Source: Syncephalastrum monosporum B8922 (Eukaryota; Mucoromycota; Mucoromycetes; Mucorales; Syncephalastraceae). Taken from it: a stretch of DNA of 64,000 nucleotides. The stretch is taken from contig JNEN01000777.1 of assembly GCA_000697355.1 (NCBI GenBank), positions 1 through 64,000 of the forward strand. The letters run 5' to 3'. Under the pieces are notes generated by a model. It had not been told where the DNA came from. It saw nothing but the letters and a program-made list of their open reading frames with translations, and ran no database searches. Below are positions 51,321 to 61,226 of this stretch, in pieces (within the stretch, counting starts at the first letter, position 1; the number at the start of each line of letters is the position of its first letter). Both the position numbers and the translations under genes were made by a program.

Positions 51321-54274
51321 GAGGAATCCTCTGGGCATTTCCTTTTTCTCTTCGTATCTGGAGGGACCTGAATTGAGGGCTTGTAACACCGAAGATCTCG
51401 CCTATTTTAAGCGCAGCTAAATGATTGGTCCGGCCTTATTGTTGAGGATCATTCTTCTGAGGCTAATCCTCTTGGCCTGCAAATATGGTCAAGTCTCAAA
51501 CGGTTCACGCGCACACACGCATATTTTGCTCTTCTATTCCTCTTTGCATGGGGCTTGGCTTTCGCAGAATCTTGGTATCGTCTGGAAGCTACGCTGACAT
51601 ACATCTATTTTTTGTTTGCTGCGCCAAAGAACCCAAAATAAACATGACGTCTCCTGCCAGAGAATTCCGAGAGCTCGTCTCCTTAACTCTTTACTGGACG
51701 TCAGCACTACATATCCATACGCCCAAACACATGGCATAAGACACTGATGGCAGTACACACAGCGGAGCCACATCCCCTGAGAAGGAATTGCGGTATCAAA
51801 GTTCATACTTGTCGCATCTAAAAGGTGGTACCAGCAACAATAAACTCGGCGAGGTGTAACATTGTTAAATTGAGTTACCTTTTTCACTCACACAGGATTA
51901 TCATAGACTTGATCCTTCTTCTTGTTACAAGGAAAGGAAGACAATATGCAAATAGCGAATTGTTTATTCATTTGACCTTTTGAGTGCCATTGACGTTTAG
52001 TAGTGACCTGTGAAGGTACTGGCAGCATTTCTCGGCCACGCATAAAATATACCTGGGTGGCGGGATATTGGTTATGATAAAAATGATCGACGGGGTTCGA
52101 GATCATCAGTTCAAGCAAGCGACATGTGCCAAACTCATACACAAAAAGGCACGCAATTTCTTTCTCACACATCACGCCGATCCCGACACTCGAAAACGAG
52201 GCTTTGCCACTTCACCGGCAATCACTGATTGCTCGTGGACAAACATTTGCCAAGAAAGGTTACCCTGAATGTGTTTGGTTTCCAAAAATACACCTGATGG
52301 AGCTGACTTGCTTTTCCTGTGTCGTCGATCCGTTTATGTGCATTTGCTCATCTCCTCGTTCATTCCCCGGTTTATTTCTCTCTTGTCGGTCCGTGCACTT
52401 TGTGGAGGCGGGCGCAAGTTTCGGTCTCGTCTCATAAATTTGACTCTTTTCTGCTTATGCTGTGTCCACATTTTCAGCATTTAGCAGAGTTTCTTGACAA
52501 TGTAAACGTTTTCATTACACCAGTATCCTCTTTTGGAAGCCTTCCACGTCAAATTTATTTACATTTTTGACAGATATACATTGATATACCTCCTATAAAA
52601 ATAATGCCTCGTAGCAACTCCTGAATATTTTTCTGCCATCTTGCTGTATATACGTTATAACCGGTGGAGAGCACTGGTATTGAAATCAACCTGTTGAACA
52701 TGCACCTGGCGGTGTGTCTGTAATGGTGACATTATTGAGTTGATTAGAATAGCAAGTCTCCGTTTCTGCTCAGAACTTGCGTTGAGAGTTTCTGTTGCTC
52801 TTTCTATTCGTTCCTCCTTTATTCATGCCAGAGTGTAGTAAAGTTCTGATGACTACTATTGGGGCTACGGATGACCCTTTTGGTAAGCAGGCACATCATG
52901 TCACCCACCCACTTAAAAATCTGCGAGCGAGGAAGTTCACGATTGTCTAGTGTTTAACTAACTTTGTTATGGCGAGGTACAGAATGTAAATATATAGGGT
53001 ATATTTGACCATACCTGGTGGAGACACAGGCATAAGGGATGAGTCGAAGGTAACACTTTATAAGGTATCTATGCGTAGAAATGGAAGAATAACAGAGATG
53101 TAGCTTTATGCATACGAGCATATAATCCATAGGCAATTTTTCTTGCTCGCACGATGCCGTGCGATTAAGATGTCTCCAAACCCGCTGCCATTAGCACTAA
53201 TATGGAAACTTCCAGGGAAAACAGTGATAGGCCAAGCACCACACATAAAGATACAGATGAGTTCTCTGTAGCTTCTGGGCAAGTCAATCAACACATTGTA
53301 AAAAGATATGTTGATAACGAAATGGGTCACCGTCAGCAGGATTGATCAAGACAGCAGTGCCGGCTCCTTGCCCAGCAATGACTCCTGTCATGCAATGAAA
53401 CTTGACCACACCTGAGGAACGTATATGAAATGAAGATGTGTTTATGGAAGAGAAGCGTCGGTCGCTGGCAAAAATGAAACTGCTTTATGACTCGCTTCCG
53501 AGATAATTGTCGAAGTTTCCACAATACGCCCGTCTCCTTCCGTAGACCTCTGTTATATACATACGTGATATCACCAGCTTTACCCCCGAGCTTGGCTTAG
53601 ATGAAATAGCAAGGTTCAGATGACTTGGTCGAGTACAGATGCTACCTAAACGATATTGTCTTTACTCCAGTCGTGTATTGAATATTGAACACACAAGTAT
53701 TTGCCTGATTGCTATTGACCTGAACCAGAAACTCTGCATTAGCCATGGACGCCTTCATATATGTCCGGACTTTTCAACATCCACAGACCTTTAAAATATG
53801 AAATAAATTCAAATGTATCTTATTCAAAGGCCCCACGGCTACCATAGCATGGGTGGGGCGTGTCAAGTGCGTGGTGGGTGAGCGGTGGTGGCGGCTGTTG
53901 TGGTGGGTAAGTAAGCTTCGTTATTTCACCTTCGCTTCCTATTCCTTCAATTCCTCCTTCCCTTATCCTGCCCGTTCCCCGTTGTCTTCTATAAAGCGCG
54001 TGGTTTTTGCTCCAAAGGCCATCGACATGTAGAAATGAACGTCAAAAACAGAATAAACTTGCTACAATCTTGCATCTCTTTTCATGCGCTAATATCAGAG
54101 TAATGGCAGTCAAATACATGTTGAAAGCGAAAGAGAATAATAAAAAAAGCATTCGCGTGCTCGATATATTCAGACCAGCTGTCATGAGCGGTATAATGTG
54201 TAATGTACAGGGGATTGTTTATGGTCTATGGTCTATGGTCTATGCTACATTGTATGTTATAGCTGGTGGTCAAC
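51321..54274. other. Gene-free interval
   Basis: About 3 kb in which I recognise no gene. Many short overlapping frames occur, none with a domain. A triplicated heptamer CTATGGT is at about 54223-54246. A GGT/GGC-rich stretch is at 53860-53915. Confidence 0.5.
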
Positions 54275-55132
54275 TTAGTTGCTGCTGCTGCCCTTGCTAC
54301 CATTGCTGCCACCATTGGGACATAAAGTGACAGTGTACTTATAGGCCTTGCAACCAAAAGTGCTGGTCTTGTCATCGTAAGCGTAGCTGTACGCATCGGG
54401 ACAGCCCTTCTTGAACACATCCGCATACTGGCTGGCCTTGCACTTTTCTGCCGAGTTGTATTCACCGCGGCAGCAATACTCATCATTGTTGAAGGCGGCA
54501 CAGGCGCTCTTGCACGCACCATATTCACTTTTGAGCTGATTGGGACAGGAAGGCAGACTAGCGCAAGTGGGAGACTTGCACTCGCCTTGGCCGCCTTCAG
54601 GAGCGATGCTGATGGGCAGGTTGAAGCCGTCGACGAAGCTAACATCATAGAAGTCCTCACCGCCGTAACCCTTGAAAGTAAACTCGGCAAGCGAGACAGC
54701 CGAGCCATAGTTGTCGCAGTTGCCACCATTCTTACATCCCCAGATGCGGCCTTGCCAGTTCCCGTCAACTTGAAAATCGTGTGAGGAGCCGGCACCGACC
54801 TGAGCTGAACCAGAGCCGCTTCCACCACCACCATTGTCGAGCTTGTTAATCTTGAGACCATCACTGCAGCTGTTCTTGACGGTAATCGACACACCACCGC
54901 CACTCCCGCCACCAGATGAGGAAGTCGAGTTATCACGTCCCGAAGAAGAGGAAGATGCGTGAGCACCAGAAGAAGAGCTGGAGACCGATGTAGAGCCAGA
55001 AGAAGACTGACCAGAGCCAGTGGCCGTGGCAGACGCAGAAGAGGCACCCGCACCGTCACTGCCAGAAGCAGGAGCAGAAAGAGCAACACCAGCTAGCGCG
55101 GCAAGAGAGAGAATCTTGACAACGCTCAACAT
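54275..55132 (-). CDS. Secreted thaumatin-like protein with Ser-rich N-terminal region
   Basis: Single exon, 285 aa. It has a signal peptide (MLSVVKILSLAALAGVALSA, probable cleavage after ALSA), then a 60-residue Ser/Gly/Thr-rich segment likely to be O-glycosylated, then a thaumatin (PR-5) domain from about residue 80. The domain starts VSITVKNSCSDGLKI and contains NWQGRIWGCKNGGNCD, DFYDVSFVDGFNLPISI and the acidic-cleft region typical of the family. About 14 cysteines are present. No C-terminal hydrophobic tail, so no GPI anchor. Such proteins bind or hydrolyse beta-glucans and may act on the fungus's own wall. A TATAAAT is 80 bp upstream of the ATG. Confidence 0.93.
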   Translation of the reverse strand: MLSVVKILSLAALAGVALSAPASGSDGAGASSASATATGSGQSSSGSTSVSSSSSGAHASSSSSGRDNSTSSSGGGSGGGVSITVKNSCSDGLKINKLDNGGGGSGSGSAQVGAGSSHDFQVDGNWQGRIWGCKNGGNCDNYGSAVSLAEFTFKGYGGEDFYDVSFVDGFNLPISIAPEGGQGECKSPTCASLPSCPNQLKSEYGACKSACAAFNNDEYCCRGEYNSAEKCKASQYADVFKKGCPDAYSYAYDDKTSTFGCKAYKYTVTLCPNGGSNGSKGSSSN

Positions 55133-55896
55133 TGTAATATAATATGAAAAAGAAGAAAAATGAAAACGAGGGGTGGTTGATGATGGACTTGTCGAACCTC
55201 CACGCTTTCTAATTTATAACTTTTGCTGCAGCTGAAACACAGCTACTTTACTTTACGTACACATTTATCTGGTACCTGTTATTTGCTGAAGCAATGAGGC
55301 ATGTCCAGAACTCTGACGCAGAGCTTGAAACATATCGTCTACCGTTATTTGTTTGATGTCAAAGGAGGAACATTGGCCAAGTGCACAGACTTATGACAAT
55401 CGCTCTACATTTAGACTCAGCATCTCAGGCACATTCATTTAACACAGAAGCCGTAATACCTGTAAATTAGGTACTGTACATGTATGAAACAAAGTATATA
55501 TTTCGTGTCAGACAAAGCATCGATCCAAATTTCTTGGCTGATAGCCAGTGTCGATCCATTGAGCATAGAGATCGCTGTTTTTGGTTTCAAATAGCTGGTT
55601 CGTGGTTTTGTAATACGCCAAGGTACAGGCGCTCCGATGTTACGTGGGATGAGATAAAACACGCCTGCTACGCAAGAAGACACATCAATGAAATGTGATC
55701 CTTCATCATAGAGAAGAACAGCAGGTATACCGCACAAAGATTTACACCGTCAACGAATGATGCAACAAAAAAGACGATGAACCAGGTGCTCGCCGCGCAC
55801 CATTTCTCGATATTACGCGATTTTAGACCAATCATGTCTATATAGGTACTTTGCTGCAGAGATGCTTATGCTATATTACTTTTTCCTAGGTCTATT
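55133..55896. other. Intergenic region with TATA box of thaumatin-like gene
   Basis: It contains the minus-strand promoter of the thaumatin-like gene, including TATAAAT at 55212-55218 (minus strand). It also holds the 3' flank of the ferrochelatase gene. Short frames here have no recognised family. Confidence 0.6.
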
Positions 55897-57288
55897 TTAT
55901 TGCTTGAAAAAGTCACGTGTGGTTCCGCAGCTGTCGAAAGTGCAGCTTGGGCATCTGAGGTACCAAAGCGAAGATACCTTTTCCTTCGAGTCGAGATGCT
56001 CTTTGACAATGTCGGCCATAGCGCGTACAAAGGTTGGATCATCGTTCAAGGATTCCGCGCGCTTGAAACCTGTCACACCGCATTCCTCAGCCTCCTTGCC
56101 ATATTCCAGATCGAGCTCGTACAGGGTTTCGATGTGGTCGGTGGTGAAGGCAATGGGTACGAGAAGGAGGTTCTTTTTGCCTGCTTTACCATATCCCTTG
56201 ATGGCGTCGGATGTCTGTGGACCGAGCCAGGGCTGAGGGCCGACCTGGGACTGCCAGACGAGTCGGAAGGGGTTCTTGATGTTGAGACGCTCCATCACGC
56301 GATGAACGGTGTTGGCAACCTCACCCGGATAAGGGTCGCCCCGGTTCACGACCGACATGGGCAGTGAATGGGCTGAGAAAAGAATTATAGCTTGATCACG
56401 TTCTGCCTCCGGGTACTCCTTGAGCTTGGCCTCAATGCGACCTGCGACTGCCTAAAATAGACATCAGCAATGACAGAAAATTTGTTTTTCTTGACATGAC
56501 GTACGTCAATAAAACCGGGATGGCCACTCCAGCGATCAATGATACTCCACTTCAGATTGTCGAGCCCAGCACGTTTGATGCCTCGCTGCAGTTCATTCAG
56601 GCTGCTTCCGGTGGTCGAGCACGAATACTGAGGGTACTGCGTGAAAACAACGGCACGCTCCACCTTGTCCGCCTTCATTTGCTCGAGCGCGACATCTGTC
56701 GAGGGTTGCACATAACGGAACGCAATGTAGTGCTTGTGCGGGGCTGATAGACGGCAGTATCTCAGCGGGTCAATATATATACCGTATAGGAAGTAAACGT
56801 GACATTGTACCTGTCTCCGGAGATATTTTGTCGAGCAGCTTCTCCATAGCTTCGCCTTGCTTTTGCGTCCATTCGAGAATAGGGGACCCACCGCCTATTT
56901 CTGCATACTGTTCCTGTATGCTGGGCGTTCTCCTCTTGGCAATGTACTTTGCCATGTACTTTTGTAGCGGCAGCTTCATAATGTCGCGATCGGAGAAGAG
57001 GTTGTGGAGGAAATCGTGGACGTCGTCGAGTGTCTTGGGTCCACCCATGTTCGTCAATAGCACTGCGGTGGGTCTAAATAGCGATTAGGCTTTGAGGCAC
57101 GCATGACGAGGCGATTTCACTCTACGGTTTGTTTGTACTGAGGAACCGAGTTTGGGACCGAAGTGCCGCGCACCCCATCGTTCGGCCTGAATGGGCTAAT
57201 AAATATTCGAACGCGCGTCAGGCATTGTTACTCATACATCGCTAGGGTAAATACCAGAGAATCGTGTAAGAGCAAGTAAAGTGCTCAT
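55897..57288 (-). CDS. HEM15: Ferrochelatase, mitochondrial
   Basis: Final step of haem synthesis: inserts Fe2+ into protoporphyrin IX at the matrix side of the inner mitochondrial membrane. Five in-phase exons: 57288-57255, 57195-57126, 57073-56811, 56743-56505, 56451-55897, giving 386 aa. The first two small exons encode a basic, Ser/Arg-rich presequence ([11 protein letters not shown], then [17 protein letters not shown]). The mature part has [15 protein letters not shown], then [36 protein letters not shown] with the catalytic His, and [14 protein letters not shown]. The C terminus [16 protein letters not shown] keeps the three clustered Cys that bind a [2Fe-2S] cluster in animal and some fungal enzymes. 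Divergent from the GPATCH11 homologue across 147 bp. Confidence 0.96.
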
Positions 57289-57435
57289 TATCAAACAAAG
57301 CTTATAGAAAGAGAAAGAGTGGGGGAAAGAAAGACAACAGAGAGCTTGGATGGGAGACGCGACGACAAATGCAAATTACGGTTGAAGTCCGACCTTTTCG
57401 CACCTTCTTAGTATAGTCTACATTCCCGCTCGGCC
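57289..57435. promoter_or_regulatory. Short bidirectional promoter, ferrochelatase / GPATCH11
   Basis: Only 147 bp separate the two divergent start codons, so both core promoters and leaders must lie here or extend into the genes. An A/G-rich run occupies 57302-57345. No clear TATA box is seen. Confidence 0.6.
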
Positions 57436-58462
57436 ATGGCAGGATCTGACAGCGAAGAGGAGGATTACATGTCTGAAAAGTTTCTGGTTGATTCGTCAAC
57501 AGATCAAGAAAAGACGTATACACAAATCCGGAAGGATCGCTTGAGGCAGGCCGAGCAAAAAGCGTTCCACAAATCAAAGAAACAGTTGGAAGAAGAAGCA
57601 CGCGAAGCTGGTCTCAAGAAGCAAATGGACGCTGGCAATAAAGGCATGCAAATGCTAATGAAAATGGGATACAAGTAACACAACACATTCATGTCTCGCC
57701 TGGCGACACTGACTTGTATTTTCTGCAGACAAGGCAGTACACTCGGCAAGACCAACAGCGGTATCGAGCAACCCATTGGTATCGAAATGAAGCAAGGTAA
57801 TAAAACTTTTAGAATATCATATACAAAATCCACAAGCTCACGCGTGCGGCTGCTGTAGGACGGTTGGGTCTGGGTACTCAGACGGCCTTGAAGAAACGGG
57901 CGGCAGAGGCAGAGGAAGAAGCCAACAAAAAGCAAAAAACAATGGACCCTGATGAATTTCGCGACCAAATGGCTGCTCGCGCTAAAGAAAGTAAACTCAA
58001 ACGTAGAATTCATGCTGCTGTCGGACTATGTGACAAACTCGATGGCGAGGACAAGGTACTTAGGGTTGCAATGCGTGCTAAATTCTATACTTTGCTGACC
58101 TCGCGTGTAGCCCAACATCCTCCGTACACTCCTGGTGGTCGAGGAGCAACCGGAAGAGAACTCCACCACAGAGCCGGATCATGCGACGGAAGAGGGCGAA
58201 AAGGAGGCAGATGATGAGAATAAGCACGTATACCCACCTGAAGAAGTAGAACACCTGAGATCTCTCCCCGTAAGACTACACAAATGCCATGAACCATCGT
58301 ACTCATTACTTACATATGTATGGGTAGTTGGAGGAGCAGCTGGACAAACTGGTGACGTATCTACGCTCCGAATATGCATACTGTTTCTGGTGTGGTGCTG
58401 CTTACGAAGACCAGCAGGATCTGGATCAGAATTGCCCCGGTGTATCCGAAGACGATCATTAG
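57436..58462 (+). CDS. GPATCH11/CCDC75-like G-patch protein
   Basis: Five in-phase exons: 57436-57674, 57729-57796, 57859-58055, 58111-58269, 58328-58462, giving 265 aa. The acidic N terminus SDSEEEDYMSEKFL is followed by a charged helix (LRQAEQKAFHKSKKQLEEEA). A G-patch (MLMKMGYKQGSTLGKTNSG, then GRLGLGTQ) follows, the motif that recruits and activates DEAH helicases. Then come a Lys/Glu coiled stretch and a C-terminal DUF4187 domain with SEYAYCFWCGAAYEDQQDL and NCPG, a zinc-binding-like Cys pattern. The combination of G-patch and DUF4187 defines the GPATCH11 family, found in nuclear RNA-processing and kinetochore fractions. The stop is at 58462 after VSEDDH. Confidence 0.9.
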
Positions 58463-61226
58463 CCTCACGATACGATACAATATGTAAGAAAGTGCTGTGG
58501 AACTTGAATGAGGATGACGGGATGGCCGACGACACCATCAGCGCGCAATTCATACACATACACCTGCTCGATAATCTCAATTTATCAATGCTCATTGCTT
58601 CGCTGCTAGACATGTTTAGCAATTACCACAGTCAAGGCCGACATATGGAAGAAGTGGTATATGTCCTGTGAGATATAGGGTGCTAGCTACCTGTAGAATA
58701 ATAGCTCAATCAATACATATACTAAATTGCCTCGCACTACCAGTACCTGATAATCGTCCAAAACATTGATAACACCGGAGTTATTGATTCTATAGAAAGA
58801 ACGCACTGTTTGCAAATCTAGCTGACGCCACACAGGTAACGCAAATATCGTTTTATACAGCGTAGACATGTACTATATACTACGAGATTGTCAAGAAACG
58901 AGTATACATGCCAGCTTCATGTATTCAAGGTGCTCTTTATATTCTACTAATTTGAAATGTTTGAAGACCACCACTTGGGAAGTAGGCCGACCACCTCATC
59001 TGACGCGTGACTTTTCGCCGGTGCACCACCTAATGAGAAGTAATATACTGAGTTGTATGTGTCCATAAAAAAATGGAGTACACAGTCATGTGTAGTGTGT
59101 CATCTATATTTTAAAAATATTATCGCGAAAGCTGACGAGACACACACAGTAACTTTTGTGTTGATGGTATTGGATCAAGCTGTGCCTGACAGACAAGAAA
59201 TGTTTGTGTGTTATTTTTCTAGCATGATCCACGAAAATAATAGATTGCACCACCAGCGCAACTGCAGCATAAGTGCCACTACTTGTATTCTCACGATGTA
59301 TCATCTCATCTCGTATAAAGAGCATTGCAAAGCCGGACCGGATTTCAGAATACTCATAGCAGCGTTGTTTTCCTCTCACTCTTCTGGCGACTGCGTTTCT
59401 CGCTGCTAGTGTACAAATTGCCCTGGCAGCGACTCGAAATAGATACTGCCAGTGTTACCGAGCCAGAATATGGCAGTAGCTCTATAACAGAAGTGAGAGC
59501 ATTCAAAGAAGAAGATGACAGCAAGAGATGGACAGTCAAATCTGTCAAGCGTCAACCTAAGGATGCTGCAGACGAAGATGAGGAGTAGAGTTTGGAAGCG
59601 AATGCACTGTAACGTCAAGGAATCGAAACCCAATAAATTACGTAAATCCAAAACGTAGTGTTTGCGCCCTAAAAAACTTATGGAATAAAGATGATTATGT
59701 CATTCAGATAAACTATGAAACATGGGTTAAATGTCTATGGTGCCTTTTACTGCCGCATGTTTCTTCTAAAAGCACCTCAAAATCGAATTAAATGTGTCAT
59801 GCATAAATGTACACCATGAGCCACTAGAAAAACATTTTATGCATAACACAAATTTTAGGTGTCTAAAACTGTCTATGTAAATCAACAACGTAACACGGGC
59901 ATCATAGAAAGAAAGCATATGTTATAAGCACATTTCAGTAGAACAAGTTTTCGTCGATTGCAATTTCTACGCGCTTTATGGCTTTTACATATAGAGGAGA
60001 ATGACTGGCTGACGAGGTCACCTCATACAATGTATGCTTAACAATATGTGATAGAGGAGCAGATAATAAAAGCAATGTCTACTTGGACAAACTCAATTAG
60101 CCACGTGGACCCATGCTTCAGGGACGAACTGGACCAAGAAACGTCAAAAGCCTAAATCACGACTCCTGACTGCTAAACATTGCCTGACCATGTTTATAAA
60201 AATACGTGACAGCAGAAGCGTACGTGTTGAATGTGAATACGTTATAACCATTTTAAGGAGTGCTGGAATAAGACTCTTTAGTTCTGGGTTCCCCAATTTG
60301 TCTCAATTGCGATAGATAATTAAGTGGTGTGTGGGTTCCTTCTTTATTTCCTCATGGCTACCTGACCTCCCTCACGCAAGTTGCTTCGTTTCTTTTTATT
60401 TTTCTTTAATTCTGAAGTTTGCTAAATATGCCCGCACCGAGATCTTTCACCGTGTCCATTAGTTTAAGATGAGCAGATGAATAGGAATCCCAAGAAAAAA
60501 AAAGTGGCAGAGTATAGGTTAGGTCTTCCTCAGATACTACAGGTAAAAGGTGTAACCGTGTGAAATAAGGTAAGTTTATAATAGCCATAAGCTTGAGTGT
60601 GCAACCGGCGTCAATTCAGCCAACCAACCTTATATGATCTGTTTTCGTTTGGCTGGAACAACTCGATTTTATTGTTCGTTTTGTTTGGATAGACCTTTTT
60701 CTTTATTTCTTTATGTCCTAGGCATGCCTTTTTCCTTTTCCCTTTCCCTTTCCATTTTGTTTCCTCCTGATGCAAACAAGATGCTGGTCACCTCCTTTCC
60801 AACAAACGTTTTTAGTCATATATAGCGAATGAGAATGAAAAACAATGCTTATCCTCGTATGGGAACTCATCAAAGTCTTTAGCCTGCAGTCTTTGTGTTC
60901 CCTGATTGGGGTTACACATCATTACACTTTAAATTTTCCTTCTTGTGTGTCTGTTAAGTGCACACATAAAGATGCACAGGCACAGGCGCAGGCACGGGCG
61001 CAGGCTCACTGCAACATTAATGTGCTATTCCTGCTGCTACTAAATCAATCAAAGAGCTTTCACAGCCCTCGACTCTCAGAAAAAAAAATATTGGATCTCC
61101 CTCTTTTGCTTCTCTCTTTCCAGTCCTTTTTGTGTTCTTTCTCTCTTTTCTTTCTTTTTCTCGTTCCCTCCTCTCCTCTTGCTCTTTCGACAGGCGTAGC
61201 TTTCACGTCGCATCCCTTTCCTTCAA
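58463..61226. other. Gene-free interval before chitin synthase
   Basis: About 2.8 kb with no recognised gene. The plus-strand frame 59406-59588 ends in a protein-like tail (RAFKEEDDSKRWTVKSV) but lacks an identifiable start. A CAGGCA/CAGGCG hexamer repeat lies at about 60976-61006. A pyrimidine-rich leader precedes the chitin synthase ATG (61100-61225). Confidence 0.5.
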
